Shown: positions 17,721-26,543 of the stretch, one piece after another
Layout of the letters: each line of letters opens with the position of its first letter
Position numbering within the stretch: the first letter of the stretch is position 1
Origin: Halorubellus salinus
GTDB lineage: Archaea > Halobacteriota > Halobacteria > Halobacteriales > Natrialbaceae
Direction of reading: 5' to 3'
Length of the DNA: 64,000 bases
Assembly: GCF_020567525.1 (NCBI RefSeq)
Contig: NZ_JAJCVI010000008.1
Coordinates: 47,999-111,998 of the forward strand
Position numbers and translations under genes: made by a program
The notes under the pieces: model-generated
Seen by the model: only the letters and a program-made list of their open reading frames with translations
What the model was told of the DNA's origin: nothing
Database searches by the model: none

Positions 17721-18218
17721 ATGACCGACATCCATCCGGGCCAGCGCGTCGCGGTGCTCGCTGACTCCCAGAACCTCTACCATACCGCTCAATCGAAGTA
17801 CACGCGGAACATCGACTACTCGTCGCTCCTCGAGAAGGCGGTGCAGGGCCGGACGTTGACGCGCGCCATCGCGTACGTCATCCGCGCGGACCACGAGGAG
17901 GAGGAGTCGTTCTTCGACGCGCTCGTCGACATCGGGTTCGAGACGAAGATCAAGGACATCAAGACGTTCGCGGACGGGTCGAAGAAGGCCGACTGGGACG
18001 TCGGCATGAGTCTCGACGCCGTCACGCTCGCGGACCACGTCGACACGGTCGTGCTCTGCACGGGCGACGGCGACTTCTCGCGGCTCTGCAGCCACCTCCG
18101 ACACGAGGGCGTGCGCGTGGAAGCGATGGGGTTCCAGACGTCGACGAGCGAGGACCTCGTCGAAGCGGTCGACGAGTTCATCGACCTCGAGGAGCGCCAC
18201 GAGACGTTCCTGCTCTGA
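17721..18218 (+). CDS. NYN-domain (LabA/DUF88-type) protein
   Basis: 165 residues covering a single NYN domain, a PIN-like nuclease fold. The conserved acidic positions are visible in LADSQNLY (about 12-19), in KADWDVGMSLDA (about 93-104) and in CTGDGDFSRL (about 116-125); their spacing matches metal-binding NYN proteins. The probable activity is RNA cleavage or binding in the cytoplasm, but the target is unknown. The ATG at 17721 follows a weak CCTTCA patch at about -27. Divergent from the lysine operon. Confidence 0.82.
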   Translation: MTDIHPGQRVAVLADSQNLYHTAQSKYTRNIDYSSLLEKAVQGRTLTRAIAYVIRADHEEEESFFDALVDIGFETKIKDIKTFADGSKKADWDVGMSLDAVTLADHVDTVVLCTGDGDFSRLCSHLRHEGVRVEAMGFQTSTSEDLVEAVDEFIDLEERHETFLL

Positions 18219-18355
18219 ACGCATCGACGTCGTGACGCGGTCGCATCACGCCGACCGCATCGAGAGCCATCGCACCGACGGAAGCGAGAGCCATCGCACC
18301 GACGACCGATGCTACGGCTATCGGGCGTGTTGCGTGCGGCGAGAATGGAGAAGAG

Positions 18356-18532
18356 TCAGACCGGGCGGCCTTCGCCGGACGTGCCGACGAGGAGTGCGCC
18401 CGCTGCCATGGTCAGGGAGGCGACGCCACCGACGAGCATCGGGAGGATGCTGTCCGTCGGGCTGAGTGCGAAGAGCGCAGCCGTGCTCGCGACGAGCAGG
18501 AGCGCACCGAGTGCGACTTTCGTTGTATCCAT
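18356..18532 (-). CDS. Small two-helix membrane protein
   Basis: 58 residues with two hydrophobic helices (about 5-24 and 30-49) separated by a short SPTDS turn, and a short polar C-terminus. The ATG at 18532 is chosen over one nine codons upstream because a strong TATA-like GATATAACC lies centred about 30 nt upstream of it. No family recognised; such short membrane proteins are common in haloarchaea. Confidence 0.62.
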   Translation of the reverse strand: MDTTKVALGALLLVASTAALFALSPTDSILPMLVGGVASLTMAAGALLVGTSGEGRPV

Positions 18533-18742
18533 GCGTACACGCCCAATTCCGTTCTCCAAGGTTATATCTTTCTCTCTCGAAAAACCTGGGAAATATGCTA
18601 CCGCGTGTCATGCAAGACCGGGATGGTCCGTGAACGAACGTGATATTCTCTCGGTCCATGCGAGTCCATCGGTCGTCGGTGAGCTCAGGGACCACCGAGG
18701 CGCTTCGACACCCTTTCGGTCCGCACTCGCGAACGACCCAGC

Positions 18743-19222
18743 ATGACCACGGACGCCTTTGCGGACGCCGCCCGCGCCCGCATCGTCGCCGACTACCAGT
18801 TCGGCGCCGGCGCCGGCGACGCACTGTTCCCCGCCGACGACGAGTACGACGTGAAACGAACGTCGAGCGGCCGCATCGAGCAGGTCGCCGTCGACGACGA
18901 CCGCCTCGTCACGCTCGGCACCGACGGCCGGTACACGCTCGGCATCGAAGCCGGCCGCCGCCTCGTCGCCGGCCTCGACGACGACGCGTACCAGGTCGTC
19001 GTCGGCGACGAGAGCGAGCCGTTCGTCCGCGACGGCAAGAACGTCTTCGCGAAGTTCGTCGCCGACGCCGACCCACAGATACGGCCCTACGACGAGGTCG
19101 CGGTCGTCCACGCCGAGTCCGGTGACGTCCTCGCCGTCGGCCGCGCCGAACTCCCCGCCGACGCCATGCTCGACTTCGACGCCGGCATGGCCGTCCAGGT
19201 CCGGGAAGGCGCCGACGAGTAG
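18743..19222 (+). CDS. PUA-domain protein
   Basis: 159 residues. The C-terminal ~75 residues (FVRDGKNVFAKFV...VRPYDEVAVVHAESGDVLAVGRA) show the PUA RNA-binding pattern known from archaeosine transglycosylases and related proteins: the GKNVFAKFV entry strand and the final G-D-V-L-A-V-G-R strand. The N-terminal half is a small companion domain. A CCCTTTC patch stands at about -28. It lies 84 bp upstream of nac and trmI, genes for nascent-chain and tRNA functions, so an RNA-related role is plausible. Confidence 0.82.
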   Translation: MTTDAFADAARARIVADYQFGAGAGDALFPADDEYDVKRTSSGRIEQVAVDDDRLVTLGTDGRYTLGIEAGRRLVAGLDDDAYQVVVGDESEPFVRDGKNVFAKFVADADPQIRPYDEVAVVHAESGDVLAVGRAELPADAMLDFDAGMAVQVREGADE

Positions 19223-19306
19223 CGAACTCGACGTGCACCCCTGCGGGTCGCGTGCGTCACGCGACCGTTCGTCACCCTTTTGCTGGTCGGCGCTGGATTC
19301 ACGGGT

Positions 19307-19705
19307 ATGTTTGGAGGAGGCGGCGGCGGCATGAACCCGCGCAAGATGCAGCAGATGATGAAGCAGATGGGTATCGACGTCGACGAGCTCGACGTCGAGG
19401 AGGTCATCATCCGGACCGCGGACGAGGAGCTGTACTTCTCGGACGCGCAGGTGACGAAGATGGACGCTCGCGGCCAGGAGACCTACCAGGTCGTCGGGTC
19501 GCCCGACTCTCGCGAGAAGGGCAGCGGTGACGCCGGCGCCATCGAGTCCGGCGACGCGGACGACGACGCCGGCGATGCGGGCATCCCGGACGACGACGTG
19601 GAGCTCGTCGCGATGCGTGCCGGCGTCCCCGAGGACCAGGCCCGCGAGGCCCTGGAGGCGAACGACGGCGACCTCGCCGCGGCCGTCTCCGAGCTCGAAG
19701 AGTGA
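19307..19705 (+). CDS. nac: Nascent polypeptide-associated complex protein
   Basis: The archaeal homologue of NAC alpha; binds emerging chains at the ribosome. 132 residues: a Gly-rich start, a basic Met-rich helix ([13 protein letters not shown]), the NAC beta-barrel core (about 27-67), an acidic linker, and a C-terminal UBA domain (about 93-132, ending AAVSELEE). An in-frame ATG nine codons upstream is not used: the ATG at 19307 has a CCCTTTTGC patch centred at -28. It overlaps trmI by four bases, so the two are cotranscribed. Confidence 0.95.
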   Translation: MFGGGGGGMNPRKMQQMMKQMGIDVDELDVEEVIIRTADEELYFSDAQVTKMDARGQETYQVVGSPDSREKGSGDAGAIESGDADDDAGDAGIPDDDVELVAMRAGVPEDQAREALEANDGDLAAAVSELEE

Positions 19706-20430
19706 GCGTCCTCCTCGTCCACGAGGACCGCGAGTACCTCCGCGCTCCCGGGGACGAACTCCACACGGACCTCGGCGTGCTCGACGTCCCCGAGGACGTC
19801 GAACACGGCGACGTCCTGGAGACGCATCTCGGCGAGACGTTCACGGTGCGTCCGCTCCGCGGCCCGGACCTCTTCGAGCACTTCGAGCGGACGGGTGCGC
19901 CGATGATGCCGCGCGACGTCGGCCTCGTCGTCGGGAACACCGGGGTCGCGGCGGGCGACCGCGTGCTCGACGCCGGCACCGGGACGGGCGTCCTGTCGGC
20001 GTACCTCGGTCGGATGGACGCGAACGTGACGACGTACGAGCGCGACCCGGAGTTCGCCGACGTCGCCCGCGAGAACATGCGGCTCGCTGGCGTCGACGAC
20101 GTCGTCGACGTCCGCACCGGCGACCTCACCGAGGAACTGGACGAGCACGCCGACGAGTCCTACGACGTCCTCACGCTCGATACCGGCGACGCCGCCGAGG
20201 TCGTCGCACGCGCACCCGAGCTACTCCGCTATGGCGGGTTCGTCGCGGTGTACTCGCCGTTCGTCGAGCAGACCCGCGAGGCCGTCGAAGCTGCTCGGGA
20301 GGCGGGCCTGCAGGACGTCCGCACGCAGGAGACCATCCAGCGACCGATGGACTTCGACGACCGCGGCAGTCGACCCGCGACCGGCGGCGTCGGCCACACC
20401 GGCTACCTGACGTTCGCACGGAAGTACTGA
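19702..20430 (+). CDS. trmI: tRNA (adenine-N1)-methyltransferase, TrmI type
   Basis: Methylates N1 of adenine in tRNA (A57/A58 in archaea) using S-adenosylmethionine. 242 residues: a small N-terminal beta domain (1-65) and a Rossmann-like methyltransferase with motif [17 protein letters not shown] at about 88-103, acidic motif II (YERDPEF) and the LDTGD catalytic-side motif. The GTG start overlaps the nac stop. The coupling of NAC with a tRNA methylase is seen in other haloarchaea. Confidence 0.92.
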   Translation: MSVLLVHEDREYLRAPGDELHTDLGVLDVPEDVEHGDVLETHLGETFTVRPLRGPDLFEHFERTGAPMMPRDVGLVVGNTGVAAGDRVLDAGTGTGVLSAYLGRMDANVTTYERDPEFADVARENMRLAGVDDVVDVRTGDLTEELDEHADESYDVLTLDTGDAAEVVARAPELLRYGGFVAVYSPFVEQTREAVEAAREAGLQDVRTQETIQRPMDFDDRGSRPATGGVGHTGYLTFARKY

Positions 20431-20475
20431 TCCTCGCGAGACCGGGCCGCCAAGGAGTCCGGCGAACCCCTCGAT

Positions 20476-21858
20476 TCAGACCGTCTGCGTTCGTTCGACG
20501 ACGCGCTCGCCAGTCACTTGCTTGCCGGCGCCGATGCGGTACGCGGCGACGCCGACGAGTGCGGCGACGAGCGCGATGGGCGTGAGGAGGAACGCGACGA
20601 ACCCTGGTCCGAACCCACCGATCGGCGTCGCCGGGAGGACGGCGAGGACGGGCGTGACGAGGACGAGCGCGGTGACGGCGGCGACGGGCCAGCCGACCCG
20701 CCCGTCGTAGACGCCGACGAGGTAGAACCCGCCGACGGTGACGGTGAACGTCGCGGCGAGTTGCGTGAGGAACGACCCGGAGAGGGCGGTGGCGACGACG
20801 CCGCCGACGCCCACGGTCCCGGCGACCCGGAGCGCGGCCTCGCGGAGGTTCGCGACCGCGGGAGCGCGCGCCGTGAGCGCGCCGAACGCGGCGATACCGG
20901 CGGGGAGTGCTAACAGTTCGAGGTTCCGGTCGGTGAGCGGCCCGTAGCCGTCCAGGAGCGTGTAGACGACGCCGACGACGACGACGACCGTCCCGGTGAC
21001 CGCCAGCCAGCGGCCGTCTCGCGCCGGGTTCGAACTGCCGTCGAGGACGAACAGGCACGCGGCGAGCGTCGCGGCGAGGAGGATGGCGCTCGGACCGCCG
21101 GCGGCGAGCGCGTCGGCGAGCATCTGCGGGCCGACGGCGAGCGCGACCCCGAGCTCGCCTGCCGCGCTCGCGAGCACGCCCTCGCTGGGTCCGAACGCGA
21201 CGTACGTCCCCTCCTGGAGGTGCGAGCGGGCGTCGTAGTCGGCGTCGCCCTCCCAGACGACGCGTTCGCCGTCGAGCGAGCCGTTCCCGGTGGCGGCGAG
21301 GTCCTCGACGCGGCCGGACCGCGGACGGTTCACGACACGCGGGTCGTCGTCGCCGTAGAGGACGAGGCGGTCCGCGCGCAGGTGGATGCCGATGGAGGAC
21401 TCGCCGAACAGGGTGACGACGGTCGTCTCGCCCGGGCCCTCGCGGGCCGCGTCCGGGATGGTCCACGCGACGACGAGCTCGTCGTCGGCGAACGACGCCG
21501 TGACGTCGCGCGCACCGCGGTCGTCGCCGACGTACCCGTACTCGAACGCGTCGGCGACGACCGCGTCCACCGCGCTCTCGTTCCCGCGGAGCGCGCTCGC
21601 GGTGTCGTTCGAGACGGTGACGCGAGCGCGGAACCGCGCGCTGTCGTCGTCCTGTACTCGCATCACGACCTCGCTCCGGACGACGTCGAGCTCGACGCCC
21701 GCGTCGTCGCTCGCGTACTCGACGTGGCGCGCACACACCGGACACACCGGCTCGGGCGGCGTGCTCGCCGTCGCTGGCACGACCGCGAGCGGCGCGAGCA
21801 CCGCGACGACCGCGAGGACCGCGAGCGCGACCGCGACAGCGCGATGGAGGGCGCTCAT
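20476..21858 (-). CDS. Multi-pass membrane protein with extracytoplasmic CxxC domain (paralogue A)
   Basis: 460 residues. A signal peptide (about 1-32) is followed at once by CPVC at 39-42, then a ~180-residue extracytoplasmic beta-rich domain, then about seven transmembrane helices from residue 225 to the end. The same architecture, with a CGGC motif in the same place, is found in the gene at 22480-23856, and the two are alignable in parts of the ectodomain. Function unknown; the CxxC pair could bind metal, form a disulfide or be thiol-active. The ATG at 21858 has a CACTTACC patch at -28. A longer open frame upstream overlaps the Nudix promoter and is rejected. Confidence 0.75.
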   Translation of the reverse strand: MSALHRAVAVALAVLAVVAVLAPLAVVPATASTPPEPVCPVCARHVEYASDDAGVELDVVRSEVVMRVQDDDSARFRARVTVSNDTASALRGNESAVDAVVADAFEYGYVGDDRGARDVTASFADDELVVAWTIPDAAREGPGETTVVTLFGESSIGIHLRADRLVLYGDDDPRVVNRPRSGRVEDLAATGNGSLDGERVVWEGDADYDARSHLQEGTYVAFGPSEGVLASAAGELGVALAVGPQMLADALAAGGPSAILLAATLAACLFVLDGSSNPARDGRWLAVTGTVVVVVGVVYTLLDGYGPLTDRNLELLALPAGIAAFGALTARAPAVANLREAALRVAGTVGVGGVVATALSGSFLTQLAATFTVTVGGFYLVGVYDGRVGWPVAAVTALVLVTPVLAVLPATPIGGFGPGFVAFLLTPIALVAALVGVAAYRIGAGKQVTGERVVERTQTV

Positions 21859-21917
21859 ACCTCCGCGCTCGTCCGGCGACGGTAAGTGTCTTGTCCGGGC
21901 GACGCCAGCGCTCACCC

Positions 21918-22478
21918 ATGGTCGAGGACTGGGAGCACGAGGGCGACCGCGAGCGCGTCGCGACGGCCGGGTCGCTGGCGCTCGTCCGCGAGGGCGTCCG
22001 GCGGCCGGACGGCGTCCGCGACGAGCACGCGTACGTCGACGCTGGCGACGAGGACACCCCGGAGGCGGTCGCGGTCGTCGCGGTGACGCCCGCCCGCGAG
22101 GTGGTGCTCGTCGAGCAGTACCGGCCGACGTTCGGCGAATCGTGCGTCGAGTGCCCCGCCGGCGGCGTCCGCGAGGACGAGTCGTTCGCGGCGGCCGCGA
22201 GACGGGAACTCCGCGAGGAGACCGGCTATGATGCGTCCGCGGACGGCATCGACGTCCTCGGGACGTACCGGCCGATGGGCGTCGCCCGGGTGCGGCGCGC
22301 GATAGCGGTCGCGACCGACGTCGAACCGACCGCTGCGGGCGCGGACCCGGACGCCGACGAGTTCCTCGACGTCCACGTCGTCGCCCCCGAGGAAGCGATG
22401 GCGGTCGCGACCGCGGCGGACGCGACCGGGTGGACGCTCACGCCGCTCTTGCTCGCCGACCGCGCCGGCTACCTGTAG
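21918..22478 (+). CDS. Nudix hydrolase
   Basis: 186 residues with a complete Nudix box at about 83-105: G-x5-E-x7-RELREETGY. It begins with a segment typical of ADP-ribose-pyrophosphatase-like members, and a substrate-side segment VVLVEQYRPTFGESCVECPAGG precedes the box. It probably cleaves a nucleoside diphosphate derivative such as ADP-ribose, with magnesium; the substrate is not fixed by sequence. It sits between two paralogous CxxC membrane proteins, divergent from one and convergent with the other (stop codons two bases apart). Confidence 0.88.
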   Translation: MVEDWEHEGDRERVATAGSLALVREGVRRPDGVRDEHAYVDAGDEDTPEAVAVVAVTPAREVVLVEQYRPTFGESCVECPAGGVREDESFAAAARRELREETGYDASADGIDVLGTYRPMGVARVRRAIAVATDVEPTAAGADPDADEFLDVHVVAPEEAMAVATAADATGWTLTPLLLADRAGYL

Positions 22479-22479
22479 G

Positions 22480-23856
22480 TCAGTCGGCCGTCGACGCCGA
22501 GCGCTCCGCTTCCCCGTTCTGCGCTGTGCCACCGCGACGGCGGCCGAGCGCGAACAGCGGGACGCCGACGAGGGCGACGGCGAGCACCCACGCGAGGCCG
22601 AACGGCGGCGCGAAGTTCGACGGCGAGAGCGTCGGGAACGCCAGGCAGACCGGAGCGAGCGCGAACGCGACGGCAACGGCGACCGTCGGGCCCGCCCCGC
22701 GCGTCGTCGCCACACCGAGTGCGCCGACGAGGAGGACGGTCGTCGACGCTGCCCAGAGCGCTGCCGTCCCGGCCGCGGCGATCCCGACAGCGAAGACCCC
22801 GACCGCGAGCACCGGCAGGAGGTACAGGAAGACGGTCGGGACCCGCGCGAGCGGTCGCCGTCCGCGCCGACTAGCGAGCGCGAGCGCAGCGGTGACGAGC
22901 GCGGCGACGACGACCCCTGGAACCACCGCGAGCAACGTCACCCCGAGGCCGCCGAAGCTGAACCACGCGAGCGCCATGTACGTCGCCGCGAGCGACGCGA
23001 CAGCGGTGGCGACGTACCCGACCGCGAGCCATGCCGGCGACGACCAGTCGCCGTCTTCGAACCGGTGTGCGACCAGTGCGAACAGCCCCGCGAGGGCAGC
23101 GGCCAGTACGCTGGCGAGCCAGGACGTCGACAGCACCCGCGGCACCTCCGTGCTCGCCTCGGCGGTCCAGATGCTCGCCGCCGCGCTCACGTCGCTCGCC
23201 GCGCCGGCGTCGGGCGCCCACGCGACGTACCCGCCGTATCCGACGAACAGCGAGTCGTCCATCGGCTCGAACCGTATCGCGTCCCCGCCCCAGCCGTCCG
23301 GCGCGCGAACGATCACGTGGTCGTCGGGCCCGAGTACCGTCGCCTGGTCGACCTGGAGGTCGATGCCGCCGACCGTGCCGTTCCGGCGGAACAGGTCCGT
23401 GTAGACGACGCCCCCGTAGCCGTCGCGGGTCGCGTCGTCGAGCGCGAACCGGACCGTCACCGTGCGCGCGTCGATGCCCGCGCGAACGCGCTCGACGTCC
23501 CGTATCACCGCACTCCCGGCCCAGAGCGAGCGCTCGCTGCGCTCGGGCGTCACGAACGCGTCCCGTGCGACCGCGTCGAGGAGCGTCGCGTTCTCGCGGA
23601 AGCGGTCGGCCGCGCGTTCGTCGACGCGAAGGCGAGCGACGCCGGTCGCCGTCCCGTTCGCGTGGAAGTGGAGGGCGAGTTCGCTCCGCTCTACCGTCGC
23701 GTTCGCGCCGTGGTCCGCGGCCGCGTCCTCGAACCCGCCGGTGCAGCCACCGCAGAGCGGGACCGGGGGATGTGCGCCGGTGGCCGGCGCGGGGCCGACG
23801 ACGACGAGCGCGAGGACCGCGACCGCGGCCATCACGGGGACCAACCTGTGAGTCAC
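22480..23856 (-). CDS. Multi-pass membrane protein with extracytoplasmic CxxC domain (paralogue B)
   Basis: 458 residues with a GTG start. Signal peptide about 1-28, CGGC at 35-38, a ~200-residue beta-rich ectodomain ending near VAWAPDAG, then about eight transmembrane helices. Layout and several ectodomain segments parallel the gene at 20476-21858. The GTG at 23856 is chosen over an ATG nine codons upstream because a TTTCTTG TATA-like patch is centred exactly 28 nt before it, and the shorter product begins with a better signal peptide. Function unknown. Confidence 0.72.
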   Translation of the reverse strand: MTHRLVPVMAAVAVLALVVVGPAPATGAHPPVPLCGGCTGGFEDAAADHGANATVERSELALHFHANGTATGVARLRVDERAADRFRENATLLDAVARDAFVTPERSERSLWAGSAVIRDVERVRAGIDARTVTVRFALDDATRDGYGGVVYTDLFRRNGTVGGIDLQVDQATVLGPDDHVIVRAPDGWGGDAIRFEPMDDSLFVGYGGYVAWAPDAGAASDVSAAASIWTAEASTEVPRVLSTSWLASVLAAALAGLFALVAHRFEDGDWSSPAWLAVGYVATAVASLAATYMALAWFSFGGLGVTLLAVVPGVVVAALVTAALALASRRGRRPLARVPTVFLYLLPVLAVGVFAVGIAAAGTAALWAASTTVLLVGALGVATTRGAGPTVAVAVAFALAPVCLAFPTLSPSNFAPPFGLAWVLAVALVGVPLFALGRRRGGTAQNGEAERSASTAD

Positions 23857-23946
23857 GACCCTAACCTCTCTGCACTCGGACAAGAAACTACCCCAGGGTG
23901 AAACGCCGACTGTAGCGACCGCAGCTCGGTCGTTCCCGGCGTCGAC

Positions 23947-24810
23947 CTACTCGTACTCGTAGAAGCCCGTCCCGGTCTTCTTCCCGAGGTCGCCGGCGTC
24001 GACCTTCCGCTTCAGGAGGTACGCGGGCTTGTAGCGGTCGCCGAGTTCCTCGTGCAGCGTCTCGCTCGCGTGCAGGCAGATGTCGAGGCCGATGTGGTCC
24101 GCGAGCGTGAGCGGGCCCATCGGGACGTTCGTCCCGAGTTCCATCCCGGTGTCGATGTCCTCCTTCGTCGCGACGCCCTCGTCGAACGCGCGGATGCCCT
24201 CGTTGATCCACGGCATCAGGATGCGGTTCGCGACGAACCCCGGCTTGTCGTCCGACTCCCACGTCGTCTTCCCGAGGTCCGCCGCGAACGCGTGCGAGAG
24301 CGCCAGGGCCTCGCTGCTGGACTTCTCGCCCTCGACGATCTCGACGCCCTCCATGACGGGGACGGGGTTCATGAAGTGGAGACCGACGACGCGGTCCTCG
24401 CTGTCGATGGCGCTCGCGATGGTCGTGATGGAGAGCGTGCTCGTGTTCGTCGCGAGCAGGCACTCGTCGTCGACGACCGCTTCGAGGTCCGTGAAGATGT
24501 CCTGCTTCACGTCCATGTCCTCCAGGGCGGCCTCGACGACGACGTCGCAGTCCGCGAGGTCGTCGAGAGCGGTCGTCCCCGAGACCCGGTCGAGGACGGC
24601 CGCCTTCTCGTCGGCGTCGATGCTGTCCCGGGCGACGAACCGGTCGAGGCTGTCCTCGATGGTCTCGAACCCGGCGTCGACGAACTCCTGCTCGATGTCG
24701 CGCATCGTCACGTCGTAGCCCGCCTGGGCCGCGACCTGCGCGATGCCGCTCCCCATCGTGCCGGCACCGACGACGCCGACGCGCTCCACTTCGTCGAGTG
24801 TACGTACCAT
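23947..24810 (-). CDS. hbd: 3-hydroxyacyl-CoA dehydrogenase
   Basis: Oxidises 3-hydroxyacyl-CoA with NAD in fatty-acid beta-oxidation or a reverse, butyryl-CoA-like direction. 287 residues. NAD fold GAGTMGSGIA at about 14-23, catalytic His in VGLHFMNPVPVMEGVEIV with its partner Glu, and the C-terminal domain with KPGFVANRI and the terminal GTGFYEYE. The ATG at 24810 has a GGCTTAGG patch centred 27-28 nt upstream. It stands alone, convergent with the CxxC membrane gene. Confidence 0.95.
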   Translation of the reverse strand: MVRTLDEVERVGVVGAGTMGSGIAQVAAQAGYDVTMRDIEQEFVDAGFETIEDSLDRFVARDSIDADEKAAVLDRVSGTTALDDLADCDVVVEAALEDMDVKQDIFTDLEAVVDDECLLATNTSTLSITTIASAIDSEDRVVGLHFMNPVPVMEGVEIVEGEKSSSEALALSHAFAADLGKTTWESDDKPGFVANRILMPWINEGIRAFDEGVATKEDIDTGMELGTNVPMGPLTLADHIGLDICLHASETLHEELGDRYKPAYLLKRKVDAGDLGKKTGTGFYEYE

Positions 24811-25005
24811 GTCCGGGGCGTCTCGCGGATTCGCCCTAAGCCTGCCGGTCCCCGCCGCTTCCCGGCCGACTGACCACCAGACGGCGACGCCACGCGTGAG
24901 GTTCTCGACCGAGTCCCTGGCGGTGGTCGTCGATTCCTCGCACGTTCGAACCAGTTGGTTGTGCTGAACAAGATTGAAGCCACGTGCGGTCTTGGGTTGG
25001 ACAAC

Positions 25006-25575
25006 GTGGCCAGCGAGGAGTCCGAGCGCGGGGTGGGCGAGGCAGTGGTGGACCGGACCGCGCTCCCAGGGGTGGACGAGTCGGACGCGAGCGCGATGAC
25101 CGAGGCGGACATCGCCGCCGTCGACGTCCGCGAACGCGCAGTGAGCTACAGGGACCTGCTCGCGGCGGGCGTCGACGCCGACACGGCGACGGCGCTCCGC
25201 CGCGAGTTCAGCCTCCCGTACTCGACGCGGTTCGGCGAGGGCATCGAGGACCGTTCCGCGGACGTCTCGGGGCTCCAGGACGGCGAGCGCGAGTGGGTGG
25301 CGGCGAGCGCGAGCGACTGGGAGGAGATGGGCGTTCCCGAGTACGACCCCGTCGAGCGCGAGCCCGCGGACATCTGGGCGGACCGCGACCGACCGACGCC
25401 CGTCACCGCCGTCCCCGGCGTCGGGCCCGACGACGCCGATCGACTCGCCGACGTCGGCGTCACCTCCGTCCGCCAGCTCTCGTTCGCGTCCGCGAACACC
25501 GTCGCCGACCTGCTCGACGTGAACGTGCTGGCGGTCCGGACGTGGCGGTTCCAGGCGCGCGAACTCGCGGACTGA
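25006..25575 (+). CDS. Helix-hairpin-helix domain protein, function unknown
   Basis: About 189 residues from the GTG at 25006 (in-frame TTG at 24955 is an alternative; neither has a clear TATA at -28). Two helix-hairpin-helix-like segments are visible: an N-terminal one around AVSYRDLLAAGVDADTATALRR and a C-terminal one around TAVPGVGPDDADRLADVGV followed by SVRQLSFASANTVADLLDV. The middle is acidic linker. HhH domains bind DNA or mediate protein contacts; the target is unknown. I believe related proteins occur throughout haloarchaea. Confidence 0.72.
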   Translation: MASEESERGVGEAVVDRTALPGVDESDASAMTEADIAAVDVRERAVSYRDLLAAGVDADTATALRREFSLPYSTRFGEGIEDRSADVSGLQDGEREWVAASASDWEEMGVPEYDPVEREPADIWADRDRPTPVTAVPGVGPDDADRLADVGVTSVRQLSFASANTVADLLDVNVLAVRTWRFQARELAD

Positions 25576-25745
25576 CCCCAAGACCCCTGTTTAAATACTA
25601 TTAACTACAGCAGTACTCAGTTTCTCTATTCTCGGTTCCAGTGATTCCTGCCGCAAGAAGCCGGCTCCTACCGGTCTGGCAACTATCGCCGCGGTCCGGA
25701 ACGACCGTCAAACCTTAGTAGTCAGTTTGCGGATTCCCGCATAGA

Positions 25746-26543
25746 ATGCGACCCATCGACGACACCCCGCTCGTGCGCGACGGCAAGATACTCATCCTCG
25801 CGATGGACCACGGCCTCGAACACGGCCCCGTCGACTTCGAGCCCGTCCCGGAGACCATCGACCCCGAGCGCGTCTTCGAGGTCGGCACCCACCCCGCCGT
25901 CACCGCGATGGCCGTCCAGAAGGGCGTCGCCGAGGCGTACTACCCGAGCTACGCGGACGACGTGAACCTCCTCGCGAAGCTCAACGGCACGTCGAACCTC
26001 TGGCGCGGCGAACCCGACAGCGCCGTGAACTGCTCGATGGACTACGCCGCGAACGAACTCGGCGCCGACGCCGTCGGCTTCACGCTCTACGGCGGCTCGA
26101 ACCACGAGATAGAGATGGCCGAGGAGTTCCGGGACGCCCAGGAGGCCGCGCGCGAGCACGACCTCCCGATGGTGATGTGGTCGTACCCGCGCGGGCAGGG
26201 CCTCCGGAGCGACCGCGACCCCGAGACCATCGCGTACGCCGCGCGCCTCGCGCTCGAACTCGGCGCGGACGTCGCGAAGGTCAAGTACCCCGGGACGCCC
26301 GAAGCGATGGAGTGGGCGGTCGACGCCGCCGGGAAGACGAAGGTCGTCATGAGCGGTGGGTCCAAGAGCGACGACCACGCGTTCCTCAAGCAGGTCGAGG
26401 AGTGCATCGCCGCGGGCGGGAAGGGCCTCGCCGTCGGGCGGAACGTCTTCCAGCGCGACAACCCCGTCCAGATCCTCGACGCGCTCGAGAAGGTCATCTT
26501 CGAGGAACAGTCCGCGGAGCAAGCGCTCGACGCCGTCCAGTAG
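25746..26543 (+). CDS. fba: Archaeal class I fructose-bisphosphate aldolase
   Basis: Interconverts fructose 1,6-bisphosphate and triose phosphates. 265 residues of the archaeal FbaB/DhnA family: LAMDHGLEHGP at 18-28, a VMWSYPRG segment at 143-150, and the Schiff-base lysine in AKVKYPG (probably K180), followed by the phosphate loops SGGSKS and GLAVGRNVF. A CCTTAGTA patch is centred at -30. The upstream 170 bp also contain an AT-rich patch at 25588-25616. It is directly followed by fbp without a gap, so the pair forms a gluconeogenic operon. Confidence 0.95.
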   Translation: MRPIDDTPLVRDGKILILAMDHGLEHGPVDFEPVPETIDPERVFEVGTHPAVTAMAVQKGVAEAYYPSYADDVNLLAKLNGTSNLWRGEPDSAVNCSMDYAANELGADAVGFTLYGGSNHEIEMAEEFRDAQEAAREHDLPMVMWSYPRGQGLRSDRDPETIAYAARLALELGADVAKVKYPGTPEAMEWAVDAAGKTKVVMSGGSKSDDHAFLKQVEECIAAGGKGLAVGRNVFQRDNPVQILDALEKVIFEEQSAEQALDAVQ

